This document shows positions 34,220 to 43,334 of a stretch of 64,000 nucleotides of DNA, piece by piece. Location of the stretch: positions 1 through 64,000 of the forward strand of contig PNOM01000004.1 in the NCBI GenBank assembly GCA_013824835.1. The letters run 5' to 3'. How positions within the stretch are numbered: the stretch's first letter is position 1; the number at the start of each line of letters is the position of its first letter. The stretch comes from Syntrophus sp. (in: bacteria) (GTDB lineage: Bacteria > Desulfobacterota > Syntrophorhabdia > Syntrophorhabdales > Syntrophorhabdaceae). The translations under genes were made by a program, and so were the position numbers. The notes under the pieces are model-generated. The model was not told the DNA's origin and made no database searches. It saw nothing but the letters and a program-made list of their open reading frames with translations.

Positions 34220-35371
34220 TCATAATTGAATAATCTTACCCGCAAATGAGGCTGACTGTTCAATTTCTTTACGCATTTGCAGCGAGTATTGAGAATAGGG
34301 CAAAACTAATACTGTTTCTTTAGAGAGGGTTCCTATTTCCCGGGCATCCTCAATGGTGATTCCACGAATCTTGCGCCCTATCTTTGCCGGGGATGCATCG
34401 AATAATCGATCCACTTGCTCAAGTTGCGGCAAACTTCCCATGAGCAGCATCGCATACTGAGATACGCCCCACAGTGCTATTGGTCTATTGTCTTGCAGAA
34501 GATCACCCTTCGTCAACAGGGGCAGGGTGAACCGCGGGCCCGTGACCATGTCGGGTTGATTTATTGTGTGGTCCGATATACATCGGAATTGTCCAACCAG
34601 GAACAGGCATTGAACATCTGCTTGATTTTTTGAAAACGGTGTAGATGCTACTCTTGTTACCTCGATACAAGACTGTGCGGCAAGGTTGGAAAAACTATCC
34701 TTGCAAAAGTGGTTCAGGTGCTCAAAATAGAGTTCATACCAACGCATTACCCTGGGCGAAAGATAAGATGCTGCATCCGGCACTTCTATATAGACTAATG
34801 CATCCGGGGCGTTGCGGATAAGTTCTTTCAGCATATCCAACGGTCTAAGCAGATGTTCCAGAACATGTGAAATTACCACCGTACTGATGCCTGTTTCGGG
34901 ATGCAAAGCAGCATATTCTTCAATGGATGTGTAAATATCTAATCCGGCATTGAGTCCAACATTCCTGCTTTTTTCAGAAGGCTCTATGCCTGCGGCAGAA
35001 AAACCATGGTGAAGACATCGGGCTACAAATCCCCCTTGGCCGCATCCAACATCAAGAATTGTTCCCTTGGGGTCCGGATGCAAATTATCGATGATTCTGT
35101 CATATCGATCTGCATTATCGTCAGACAGGCTTCCTGATCCGCCAAGGCTCGATGCAGCGTAGTGTTCGTTGCGACGATAGTATTCCTGTAGCTGCCCTTC
35201 CGTAAAGGCAACATCATCATACATCATGCCGCACTCACTGCATTGTATGAGAGTTTTTGTGCCCGGGATTCCCAGGTCATCAAAAAGGGCATATGTCAAC
35301 AGTCCAAGAACAGTTCCCGACCGTTTTTCACAGATTGGGCAGGTTCTCAGAGGTGTGCATGTTTGCTCCAT
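34220..35371 (-). CDS. C-methyltransferase-like protein for a deoxysugar
   Basis: A 383-residue protein with the three-part layout of NDP-hexose C-methyltransferases (TylCIII type). A zinc site is formed by Cys11, Cys14, Cys44 and Cys47 (CPIC and CSEC). The SAM motif is GTILDVGCGQGGF at about 103-115, with VVISHVLEHLLRP and YFEHLNHFCKDSF typical of the family. The C-terminal third is a Rossmann-like module, IALWGVSQYAMLLM onward. Known members methylate C3 of 4-keto-6-deoxysugars, the kind of substrate made by RfbF and RfbG here. The assignment to C-methylation is from layout, not from tested residues. Confidence 0.75.
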   Translation of the reverse strand: MEQTCTPLRTCPICEKRSGTVLGLLTYALFDDLGIPGTKTLIQCSECGMMYDDVAFTEGQLQEYYRRNEHYAASSLGGSGSLSDDNADRYDRIIDNLHPDPKGTILDVGCGQGGFVARCLHHGFSAAGIEPSEKSRNVGLNAGLDIYTSIEEYAALHPETGISTVVISHVLEHLLRPLDMLKELIRNAPDALVYIEVPDAASYLSPRVMRWYELYFEHLNHFCKDSFSNLAAQSCIEVTRVASTPFSKNQADVQCLFLVGQFRCISDHTINQPDMVTGPRFTLPLLTKGDLLQDNRPIALWGVSQYAMLLMGSLPQLEQVDRLFDASPAKIGRKIRGITIEDAREIGTLSKETVLVLPYSQYSLQMRKEIEQSASFAGKIIQL

Positions 35372-35375
35372 AATG

Positions 35376-36695
35376 TCAGTTCCTGTCCATCATAATGGTT
35401 TTACATACAGTTTCAAGTTCCGGGTCACTTCCCAGCATGTTGAGATAATGAAAGGGTGTCCCCCGTGTCTTTGATGTAAAGTCTTTGTGAAATATATTGG
35501 AACAGTCCCGGTGCAGTGCTTCTTCGAAGGTCTGTCGTTCTTCAGAATTTCCCAATGAAGCAAGAAATAGGTGGGAAGGGCTGCCGCACTTAACGCCGTC
35601 TATTGACGGTAGTTGCAATATCCGTGGCTGTTTCGGAAGGCTGAGGATTTCATCAAAAATAGCATGAAAAGCCTCAATGCTGTGCTCTATCCCACACTCT
35701 TCCATAACAAAGCGATGACCGCCAGCCGCGAGCCTGTTGCGTTCAGCAGGATTCTCCATCAGCATATGAAGGGCTGTTGAGAAATCGGCAGCGTTCTTTG
35801 CAACAAGTCCTGTCTCCCCATGGTAGATAATAGCTTCCTCAGGAGGATTAGCCAGGACCACCGGGACAGCGCCAAAAGCCATTGCCTCGATCAACACCTG
35901 CTCCCCGGTCCCGTAGTGCCTTGGGGTCAATGGATAAGCAAAGGCGTGGAGTTGCTTAAAAATAGTCATCGGATCAGTCACAGGTCCAAGGATATTGAAA
36001 CAGGATTCGAGGTTCATGGCTACCGCTCTTTTGCGCAGTTCCTCGTGAGCGGGGCCGCCAGCCACTATGAAAGGAGAAGGAATCGCGGCATTGGCGCACA
36101 AGCTGAGGAAGTCGGGATGCATCTTGACCGATTCTACGGTGCCTAAATATCCTGCCTGAAAAGGATTCGATTTTTCACAAGTAACCTCGGAACCCTCGGG
36201 TATCCCGGAACAACTACGGATAACGCGAAGTCTTGATTTAATCCCCTCCGGAAGCATCTGAACAGCAGGCGCTGTGAAAGATGTTTTCGTTGAAAAGATA
36301 AACCTGTCGGCCATTTCAAAGAGTGCGGGGAAAAATGTTTGCGGTGGGAAAAAGCCATTGACATGGGACCACATTATAAGTCTTGTCGCAGGAAGTCCTT
36401 GAAACAAGAAGCGCATAATAAGAGGATGATTCCACCAGTGTGCAAGGACTATGTCAGCCCCATCCAGAAGAGCCGGCAGTTCTTCCTGTCGTTTTACGGC
36501 AATTTCGTCTATCCAGGGAATGCGATGCTTGTCGCAATGCCTTTGCGTGACTTCGTTAAGATATTCCAGAGAGGCCACAGTATGTTTGTAAGGGCATCCA
36601 GGAATTGACTCTGCTGCCAGAATGGATCGTATGACTGAGCCAACCCCGCCGCCTGCATGAGGGAGAATATGAAGAATATTGTATTGACGTTGCAT
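35376..36695 (-). CDS. Glycosyltransferase family 4 (GT-B) protein
   Basis: A 439-residue glycosyltransferase. The N-terminus is ILHILPHAGGGVGSVIRSIL, with the glycine-rich loop of GT-B enzymes. The C-terminal half carries AGYLGTVESVKMHPDF and EQVLIEAMAFGAVPVVLANPPEE, the conserved nucleotide-sugar-binding EX7E-type region. About 70 residues after the usual end form an extra C-terminal segment. It may transfer the modified deoxysugar made by the island. Its start is one base from the end of the first radical SAM/SPASM gene, so the genes are cotranscribed. Confidence 0.85.
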   Translation of the reverse strand: MQRQYNILHILPHAGGGVGSVIRSILAAESIPGCPYKHTVASLEYLNEVTQRHCDKHRIPWIDEIAVKRQEELPALLDGADIVLAHWWNHPLIMRFLFQGLPATRLIMWSHVNGFFPPQTFFPALFEMADRFIFSTKTSFTAPAVQMLPEGIKSRLRVIRSCSGIPEGSEVTCEKSNPFQAGYLGTVESVKMHPDFLSLCANAAIPSPFIVAGGPAHEELRKRAVAMNLESCFNILGPVTDPMTIFKQLHAFAYPLTPRHYGTGEQVLIEAMAFGAVPVVLANPPEEAIIYHGETGLVAKNAADFSTALHMLMENPAERNRLAAGGHRFVMEECGIEHSIEAFHAIFDEILSLPKQPRILQLPSIDGVKCGSPSHLFLASLGNSEERQTFEEALHRDCSNIFHKDFTSKTRGTPFHYLNMLGSDPELETVCKTIMMDRN

Positions 36696-36696
36696 G

Positions 36697-37947
36697 TCAG
36701 TATCGTTCCTCTTCGCTTATTTTTGCGTAGATTCCACAGTAACGATGAATGCCGTGATTCCTGCATCTGACACATAGAGAAGACGTCATGCGTTGGGTAG
36801 TGATATTTTCGATGGAGGTCTCAAGAAAGTTCCCAGCGCAGGTGTTCCTCTCCGGGTCATAGTACATCATGCATGTGGAAACGGAAAGATCGGCATTGAT
36901 CATTACCACTCTAAGGGAATCGCAGTCCAGCGAGGCTTCTGCCTTTGCCATTGCAAGCCCTTCATCGATATCTATCAATAACAGCTTTCTCGCGCGGTGA
37001 GCTGCGTCTGGAAGCGGTGTGCCTTCACAGTACCCCAATACATCATCGAGAGATATAAGATATGCCGGGACAGGATGGAATTCGAAGTCGAATCTGCTGC
37101 ACATCTCGGCTACCTGTTCTTGTTGTATGCCAATGCTGTGCTTGTAACGGTGATAGTAAAGCTCAACTTTCATTTCAGGATATATTTCTTGCCGCAGACC
37201 GGCAATTGTTTCAACATTAGAAACAAAAGCATTCCAGTTGCCGCCAGTGTGTGTGATCCCGTAACTTTCACCTGTTCCTGAGACAGATATGCGCAGGCAC
37301 TCCGGGCGCGATTCGATCAAGGCACGGAAGTCCGCTGCATAGTTCAAATTACTGGATATTGTACAGAGTATGCTGTTTGCCCTGGCGTAGCGGACTATAT
37401 CGGGAAGATACTTATTGAGTGTTGGCTCTCCCCACTGATAGAGCTGGATGTTTCCAACGAATGGATCTTCCCTGCGAATCTTCGTAATCACCTTTTTAAA
37501 GGTATCAAGGCTCATCATTCTTGTTGAACGTTTGTTTGTACGATACCCTCCTCTTGGGCAGGATATGCAGTGAAGATTGCAAATCCCGGAGACTTCCACC
37601 ACGTAATCACGCGGTTTAAGGCTGCTGTATGCTACATAGCTGACATTGCGGATAAAACCGCAGGATTCAAGAAAACCGGACACTTCATGTTCAAAGAAAA
37701 AGACTGCAATAATAACAAATGTAGAATCGACTGCACCGGGTTCGCTCAGAACCTCTGGGGCAAATACAGGAAGGCCCGCTAAAAAACGGCCATGCAAGTC
37801 CGGATTTCTGTCTATGAAGCCTGCAGGTTCAATGCCATGCTCTCTGAGGGCACGAACCACACCCCTGCCCTGACTTCCTGCACCATAAACCAGAATCTGC
37901 TTGCCTTCAGACACCCTGGCAGTCAACAGTTCAAGATATTGTGTCAT
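36697..37947 (-). CDS. Radical SAM/SPASM enzyme with N-terminal Rossmann module (paralog 1)
   Basis: A 416-residue fusion. Residues 12-105 form a Rossmann-like module (QILVYGAGSQGRGVVRAL, then GFIDRNPDLHG). The radical SAM core begins with Cys123-x3-Cys127-x2-Cys130 in SGICNLHCISCPRGG. Blocks shared with the next two proteins are LYQWGEPTLN, ISSNL, and SGTGESYGITHTGG. A cysteine-rich SPASM-like C-terminus (STCMMYYDPERN, SLCVRCRNHGIHRYC) should bind auxiliary clusters. It overlaps the next paralog by 4 bases. Function unknown; SPASM enzymes modify peptides, sugars or alcohols. Confidence 0.83.
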   Translation of the reverse strand: MTQYLELLTARVSEGKQILVYGAGSQGRGVVRALREHGIEPAGFIDRNPDLHGRFLAGLPVFAPEVLSEPGAVDSTFVIIAVFFFEHEVSGFLESCGFIRNVSYVAYSSLKPRDYVVEVSGICNLHCISCPRGGYRTNKRSTRMMSLDTFKKVITKIRREDPFVGNIQLYQWGEPTLNKYLPDIVRYARANSILCTISSNLNYAADFRALIESRPECLRISVSGTGESYGITHTGGNWNAFVSNVETIAGLRQEIYPEMKVELYYHRYKHSIGIQQEQVAEMCSRFDFEFHPVPAYLISLDDVLGYCEGTPLPDAAHRARKLLLIDIDEGLAMAKAEASLDCDSLRVVMINADLSVSTCMMYYDPERNTCAGNFLETSIENITTQRMTSSLCVRCRNHGIHRYCGIYAKISEEERY

Positions 37948-39188
37948 CTATTGGTCTCCGCTTCGTCAAGCCGCTTTTCAACAAGGTAAACACCTGTGAA
38001 CTGGTGTATTCCCCGTTTTTTACATTCCATGCAAAGCCGGCTTTTCCGCTTCCGCTCCATAATTTCCTTGAGTGGTATTTCAAGAAAGTTTTCAGCGATA
38101 AAAGGGCGGAAATAAACCCCGCATTCCCGCACACTGCAATCCCAGTTAATGGGGAAACATCTCTCTTCGGGGCAGGGCTTATCAGCCCGTTCGCGCGCCC
38201 TTGCAATGCCTTCGTCCAGGCCCATCAGGAGCATTGGAAGGGTTTTCTGAGCCTCGGGAGACAGTTCCTTGCCGTCAATATAATCCATCACAGCATCGGC
38301 AGGGTAGAGATAAGCAGGACTGGGCCTGAAAATAAGGGAGAGTTCCTTACAGAGGGCTTCCATCCTCAGATAGTCATCTCCGATATTATGTTTGTAGAGA
38401 TGATAGTTTAGCGTTATCTGCATTTCCGGGTGAATACGGTCGCGGAGTTCGGCAAGCTTATGAAGGTTTGACAAAAAGAGATCCCATTTCCCTCCGGTAT
38501 GAGTCAATTCATAGCTTTCTCCCCATCCGGAACAGGAAATCTTGAACCAGTCCGGCCGGGCCTCAACCACGGCTTCGAGATTCTTCGCAAAGTTAAGGTT
38601 GGACGAGATAGCGGAGAGCACCCTCGCATCGCGCGTCATGCGGATTATTTCAGGAAGTTCGCTGTTGAGCAAGGGCTCTCCCCATGTGTAGAGTTGAATA
38701 CTTCCCAACAGAGGGATTTCAAGAATGAGCTTGTCGAGCACCTGCCCATAGGTGGCGGCGCTCATGTGCCCTTTGGCAGGTTGTGAATGGTCATTGCCGC
38801 GAGGGCATGATATGCACCTGAGGTTGCACATGCCGGCGACGTCTATGCTGGGGTCAATATCATTGAGTTCCCGGCACAGGATGTAATCCTTGCCATGTTT
38901 CAGACCAACTTTGCTGCAATGATCACCAATCTCCAGGTCAAAATGACCCGATGCTGCGATAATAACCCCGTCACCGGAACGAACCAATTCGAATAGATCG
39001 TCCGGTTTTCGAATATCATAACCAAGGGCTTTTCTGCCCTGAAGCGATTCAGCGCTGTCAAGAAACGAAGTAACAGGTATTGATACCCTCTCCAGCGACC
39101 GGCAAACTCCCTGACCGACAATCATCGCCCCCCAAACGAAAACCTTTTTGTTTGAGCAAATTTGGCGTAATTCTTCTACGGTAATCAT
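37944..39188 (-). CDS. Radical SAM/SPASM enzyme with N-terminal Rossmann module (paralog 2)
   Basis: A 414-residue paralog of its neighbours. The N-terminal module is VFVWGAMIVGQGVCRSL with SFLDSAESLQG; the cluster motif is Cys121-x3-Cys125-x2-Cys128 in AGMCNLRCISCPRGN. Shared blocks are LYTWGEPLLNSELPEI, ISSNLNF and SGWGESYELTHTGGKWD. The SPASM region has CFPINWDCSVRECGVYF and SRLCMECKKRGIHQF; the final cysteine found in the other two paralogs is replaced here by phenylalanine-threonine. It lies 3 bases after paralog 3 and overlaps paralog 1 by 4 bases, so the trio is a tandem array from duplication. Confidence 0.83.
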   Translation of the reverse strand: MITVEELRQICSNKKVFVWGAMIVGQGVCRSLERVSIPVTSFLDSAESLQGRKALGYDIRKPDDLFELVRSGDGVIIAASGHFDLEIGDHCSKVGLKHGKDYILCRELNDIDPSIDVAGMCNLRCISCPRGNDHSQPAKGHMSAATYGQVLDKLILEIPLLGSIQLYTWGEPLLNSELPEIIRMTRDARVLSAISSNLNFAKNLEAVVEARPDWFKISCSGWGESYELTHTGGKWDLFLSNLHKLAELRDRIHPEMQITLNYHLYKHNIGDDYLRMEALCKELSLIFRPSPAYLYPADAVMDYIDGKELSPEAQKTLPMLLMGLDEGIARARERADKPCPEERCFPINWDCSVRECGVYFRPFIAENFLEIPLKEIMERKRKSRLCMECKKRGIHQFTGVYLVEKRLDEAETNR

Positions 39189-39191
39189 GCT

Positions 39192-40475
39192 TCATTCTTC
39201 CTTTTGTATTGGTATACTGGATTTTAACGTGATGAGTTTTTCATCGCCGTAGACACAATAGGCCCTGTGTATGCCCTTTTCCATACATTTACGGCAGTGT
39301 TCGCTGCTAATGCGGGCAGCCTCGATTTCATCAAGGCTCGCTGAAAGGAAGTCCTTATCTAAGAGCGTAAGGGCAGGATCATACCACTCCATGCAATGCG
39401 CTATTGACAGATCCCAATCGATCCATAGATGATCCATGAAAAAACAAGGACGACTTTTTTCATCACGGGCAATTTTCATGACATCCTTAACCTGGAGAAA
39501 CTGCAGTTCACCGGTCATTTTTGCGGCATCCGTGGTTGGTGCACCCTGGTCAACCAGGGCGATATTGTCAAGTGGGGCCAGAGCAGCATGTCGGTAACGG
39601 AGCGTGAAGTCCAATTCATCACAAAGTGCCTGAATTTTTGAAAAATCTTCCCGGTTGTGAGAATAGATATGAAAAAAGAACTCGACCAGCATTTCAGGAT
39701 GATGGCGTTGTCTGTAATCAGATAACTTCATGCAATTGGCAAGGAAGATATCCCAATTGGCGCCGGTATGGGTAGTTTCATAGTTTGCCCCCCAGCCTGA
39801 GTTAGAGATACGGAACCAGTCGGGGCCGGCCTGGACAACATCCTCGAAATCCTTCTTCATAGAAAGATTGCTGGATATCGCAGAAAGAAGACCCTTTTGC
39901 CTTGTAATGTTTATAATCTCAGGCAAAGCTTGATTGAGAAGGGGTTCCCCCCAGTTGTAGAGTGTTAGTATTCCTGTCCAGGGGTCGTCCCGAAGTATTT
40001 TGTCAACAAGCCTGCCATAAGTTTCAGCGGACATAAACCCCGGTTTGCGATGCCGCGGCCAGTTGCCTCGAGGACATGATATGCACCGCAGGTTACACAT
40101 GCCTGAAACATCAATCTGGTAATTGAACCGGCGCAATTCACCAAAAACTGTGAAATCTTCACCCTTAAGCCAGCCTTCTCTCTCGCATCTTTCAGCAATT
40201 TCGTCAGCATAGAATCCTGATGCTATTACAATGAAAGACCTTGCTGTTGACTCTTTCTTAAAAAAACTGACAGGATCCATGATCGACAATTCAAAGGCTG
40301 AAGTGCCGGCAAGAGAAGGAGAGCTGTCAATATAGCCGGTTGCGTTAATTCCTTGCCTTCCCAAAGCGAGACGAGCAGCATAACCTTCATGACGGGCGCC
40401 CCAGATGAATACGTTGCGCCCTGCAATCTGGTTCACAAGATTTTTAGGGTCTGATAGTGGATTTTCCTTCAGCAT
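39192..40475 (-). CDS. Radical SAM/SPASM enzyme with N-terminal Rossmann module (paralog 3)
   Basis: A 427-residue protein, the first transcribed of the trio. The Rossmann-like module is VFIWGARHEGYAARLAL with GYIDSSPSLAG; the radical SAM motif is Cys127-x3-Cys131-x2-Cys134 in SGMCNLRCISCPRGN. LYNWGEPLLNQALPEI and SGWGANYETTHTGANWD match the paralogs. The SPASM-like end has LSIAHCMEWYDP and SEHCRKCMEKGIHRAYC. It starts about 50 bases after the CmcI-like gene. The conserved tryptophan-glycine-glutamate and threonine-histidine-threonine-glycine blocks probably form the active site, but the reaction cannot be told. Confidence 0.83.
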   Translation of the reverse strand: MLKENPLSDPKNLVNQIAGRNVFIWGARHEGYAARLALGRQGINATGYIDSSPSLAGTSAFELSIMDPVSFFKKESTARSFIVIASGFYADEIAERCEREGWLKGEDFTVFGELRRFNYQIDVSGMCNLRCISCPRGNWPRHRKPGFMSAETYGRLVDKILRDDPWTGILTLYNWGEPLLNQALPEIINITRQKGLLSAISSNLSMKKDFEDVVQAGPDWFRISNSGWGANYETTHTGANWDIFLANCMKLSDYRQRHHPEMLVEFFFHIYSHNREDFSKIQALCDELDFTLRYRHAALAPLDNIALVDQGAPTTDAAKMTGELQFLQVKDVMKIARDEKSRPCFFMDHLWIDWDLSIAHCMEWYDPALTLLDKDFLSASLDEIEAARISSEHCRKCMEKGIHRAYCVYGDEKLITLKSSIPIQKEE

Positions 40476-40525
40476 TTATAGTACCCCTCTAACCCCGATA
40501 AACGGGATAAGTGCGTTTTTTTCTT

Positions 40526-41308
40526 TTATTTTTTTACACATTTTAAGTACCCATCCGGGGCAACGGTAATAAGAAGTTTATTCTCAATATCCTTATCTAC
40601 CATAAACCGGTTATTTGTTTTTAAAAACTCCCGGACCGCTGTTTTGGGGTTGTTTCCCGGTCCCCAGGGCCGGTCAGAAAACATATCAGCAGGCATATCT
40701 TCAACTAAAGTATCAAAAACGCAGCAATAACTGCCAACTGAAACGAGCGAAGCATATGCCTCCAGTTCTGCTAAAACATGCTCGTGAGTGTGGTTTGAAT
40801 CAAGGCAGACCAGGATGCATTCATATTTTTTTGCACGATTGTGCACCTCGGCGATCACCTCCGGCGCAATGCTGGAGCCCTGGATCATATCTATTTTGTG
40901 TGCCAGGGGGTGGGCTTCAATCGCTTCCCGGTTATGAGCACGTATATCAATATCCAAACCTAATACCCGCCGCTTACCGGACTTGGGGTCAAGAACTGTG
41001 CCGGCTGCCACGGCGTCGCAATAATCGAGTATTGCCAGCATGGAAGCGCTCATTATCAACGAACCTCCGTGCGCTATGCCGGTCTCAATAATCAAGTCCG
41101 GGCGGACTTGCCAGATAATTTCCTGCATAGCAATCATATCTTGGGGTACCTGGATGATCGGGCGACCTAAATATTTAAAATTATAACCATATTTATATGG
41201 GGAGACATCGCAAAGCCATTGTAGCGTTAAATTATACAAGGCTTTATCAGCACTGATGCGCGCTATGCTTTCTTTCACTTCCTGCTCAAATTGATCAACG
41301 TAATTCAT
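40526..41308 (-). CDS. CmcI-like (cephalosporin hydroxylase family) protein
   Basis: A 260-residue protein of the CmcI family, whose members are Rossmann-fold SAM-dependent methyltransferases despite the name. It shows YKYGYNFKYLGRPIIQVPQD, the motif DLIIETGIAHGGSLI for SAM, VLGLDIDIRAHN, and LVCLDSNHTHEHVLAEL. Homologs are frequent in lipopolysaccharide and rhamnose-containing glycan loci. It lies between the second FkbM gene (20 bases) and paralog 3 of the radical SAM trio. It probably methylates a sugar hydroxyl. Confidence 0.87.
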   Translation of the reverse strand: MNYVDQFEQEVKESIARISADKALYNLTLQWLCDVSPYKYGYNFKYLGRPIIQVPQDMIAMQEIIWQVRPDLIIETGIAHGGSLIMSASMLAILDYCDAVAAGTVLDPKSGKRRVLGLDIDIRAHNREAIEAHPLAHKIDMIQGSSIAPEVIAEVHNRAKKYECILVCLDSNHTHEHVLAELEAYASLVSVGSYCCVFDTLVEDMPADMFSDRPWGPGNNPKTAVREFLKTNNRFMVDKDIENKLLITVAPDGYLKCVKK

Positions 41309-41328
41309 TTATCAAACTCCTCCAGTCA

Positions 41329-42465
41329 TCAGTGCTTGTGGATCCTGTTTCCCCGTGGGACCCAACAATATAAAACCGACTCTGCAAATATCGGGGAATG
41401 CTGACGAATTGCTATGCTATATTCAGGCACAAGGCTTTTAACATATTCCGCTATTTCAAAAAGGTGAGCAGTGGTATGATAGATACTCAATGCCATCTTC
41501 GGTTTAAATTGACGAATTGTTTTATTTGCACCATGGAGCATCGCTAATTCCATGCCTTCAATATCCGCCTTGATAAACGTTGCAGGGCGACCTGCCAGAT
41601 AGCTGTCAAGGGCGTAACAACGAATATTTCCCCCTTGATCATTATCTCCGGGGCTATCGTTGTTGAGAGAGGTATTTGCAAGCACGTTAGACATAGATAA
41701 TGTCAATCTTTTGTTCTTGTCGGCCAATCCGGCATTTTCACAAATAATAGCGGATTCTGAAATCACCCATTCTCTACGGAGTCTTTCAACGCGGTGTTTC
41801 ATTGCGATCAGTTGAGGTTCTCCCGGCTCAAATGCATAAATTTGCGTAAAGACTCCGCTGCACATCCAGATGAACTTTTCTATCGTATCTCCGACATATG
41901 CACCGGCATCAATGAAGTGATCATTTCCGAAATTTATGAACTCAGGAAGGGCAAAATACTGGTTAGCCTCCATGACTGCGGCACAGTAGGAGTTGTCTCC
42001 TGTAAGCATTGTTTTCAAAATTCCGTCATAGCTCAATTTCGATTGATCGTCACTTAACAGATTGTTGCGGACACGAGCGAAACGCTCCATATTCTTAATC
42101 AGATAAAAAGCATCGAATGGCAGGCTGTCAATTCCAAGGTTTGCCAGTTGATGCTGCACTGAAAGCGCGCCATTGCGAATCGTTATAAAGACTGTTGGCG
42201 CTGACGCAACAGAGGCATCCTGTGGAGGAACAACACGGATGCCCCCGAACAATGTGCCCTGCTTAACAGGATCATTATCTGCAAAGCAAAGGACGCGAGT
42301 CCCGATATTCTTTAGATATCTGGCTGCGATATGGCCATGAGGCCCGGCGCCAAAGATCACTACACCTTGAGCCAAGTCATTCTCTGTTAAGGAAAAGGTC
42401 TTCTCGATGTCTGAAACAAGCGCTACAATCTCTCTCCAGCTTCTTGCTGTTTTGTTATGAATCAT
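41329..42465 (-). CDS. FkbM methyltransferase with N-terminal Rossmann module
   Basis: A 378-residue protein. Residues about 30-115 form the recurring Rossmann-like module (GVVIFGAGPHGHIAARYL, CFADNDPVKQG). The FkbM methyltransferase domain follows, with HFIDAGAYVGDTIEKF, IYAFEPGEPQLIAM, and TFIKADIEGMELAMLHGAN. The ATG overlaps the SDR gene by 4 bases. This two-domain form of FkbM proteins occurs in other glycan loci. It likely O-methylates a sugar of the glycan made here. Confidence 0.88.
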   Translation of the reverse strand: MIHNKTARSWREIVALVSDIEKTFSLTENDLAQGVVIFGAGPHGHIAARYLKNIGTRVLCFADNDPVKQGTLFGGIRVVPPQDASVASAPTVFITIRNGALSVQHQLANLGIDSLPFDAFYLIKNMERFARVRNNLLSDDQSKLSYDGILKTMLTGDNSYCAAVMEANQYFALPEFINFGNDHFIDAGAYVGDTIEKFIWMCSGVFTQIYAFEPGEPQLIAMKHRVERLRREWVISESAIICENAGLADKNKRLTLSMSNVLANTSLNNDSPGDNDQGGNIRCYALDSYLAGRPATFIKADIEGMELAMLHGANKTIRQFKPKMALSIYHTTAHLFEIAEYVKSLVPEYSIAIRQHSPIFAESVLYCWVPRGNRIHKH

Positions 42466-43334
42466 TCTTTATCCCCAATGTTGTCCAGGAACCGATCCAG
42501 CCGATCCCGGTTCCCCCAGAAGGCCATGGGCTCATAATCCGGGTAAGGGTAGTGCCCAAGATCAAGTTCGATATTCCAACCCTTTTCCTCTAACCATTGT
42601 TCCACCAGCTTGCGGACAGAGACAGGCTGTCCGGTACACACGTTGATTACACCTGGATCATCCTTGTATAAGGTCAGCAGAACGATAAGCCGCGCCACTT
42701 CACCGACAGGGAGGTAATCACGCATTTGTTCACCGCCGGACATTTTAAAGGTTTTATCTCCTCGCGCTATCGCTTCTTTGAGTAACGGGTAAAGAGAACT
42801 TTTAGGTTGTCCTTCCCCGAACATATAAAAAAGTCTCGCCCATGTTAAAGAAAACGGGCGGACTTTCTGCAAAAACTGAAGCTGTCTCCGCAGGGTATCC
42901 TTGGCGCAACCATAAGGATTTTGAGGATTCGCAGGCAGATCTTCCGATAATGGACCCGATTGCATGCCATATTCAAAACATGTGCCTGCAACGAGGAGCG
43001 AAGGCAAACCAGCTTCGATCATCCTTTTAAGAAAAGAATACTGTCCGGGTAATTCGGTTTCAAAATGATGCAAAGATCTGTAATTCGGCAGACCATCCCA
43101 GGCAAGATGGATAAGGGCATCCGGACAACCCAGCGCGGTGAAGCAATCCGGGTGTGGGCGGGCAATGTCCATTTCGATAATATCTACCCTGTCAATCCAG
43201 TCCGACAGATGGTCGGCATTGCGGGTAACGGCAACTACTTTCAGGGAATGATTCATCAAATGCGCCATAACATGCCTTCCCAAAAACCCCGAGGCCCCTG
43301 TAACAGCAACCTTCAGTGGGAGCGCGGTCATCAT
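42462..43334 (-). CDS. NAD(P)-dependent epimerase/reductase (extended SDR)
   Basis: A 290-residue extended short-chain dehydrogenase. It has the nucleotide-binding TGASGFLGRHVM, a serine/threonine region AGTCFEYGMQSGPLSED, and the catalytic YxxxK in NPYGCAKDTL. Family members in this context reduce or epimerise NDP-4-keto-6-deoxysugars. Because rfbF, rfbG and an RmlC-like gene precede it, it is the likely C4-reductase that finishes the CDP-deoxysugar. Its ATG overlaps the RmlC-like gene by 4 bases. Confidence 0.9.
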   Translation of the reverse strand: MMTALPLKVAVTGASGFLGRHVMAHLMNHSLKVVAVTRNADHLSDWIDRVDIIEMDIARPHPDCFTALGCPDALIHLAWDGLPNYRSLHHFETELPGQYSFLKRMIEAGLPSLLVAGTCFEYGMQSGPLSEDLPANPQNPYGCAKDTLRRQLQFLQKVRPFSLTWARLFYMFGEGQPKSSLYPLLKEAIARGDKTFKMSGGEQMRDYLPVGEVARLIVLLTLYKDDPGVINVCTGQPVSVRKLVEQWLEEKGWNIELDLGHYPYPDYEPMAFWGNRDRLDRFLDNIGDKE

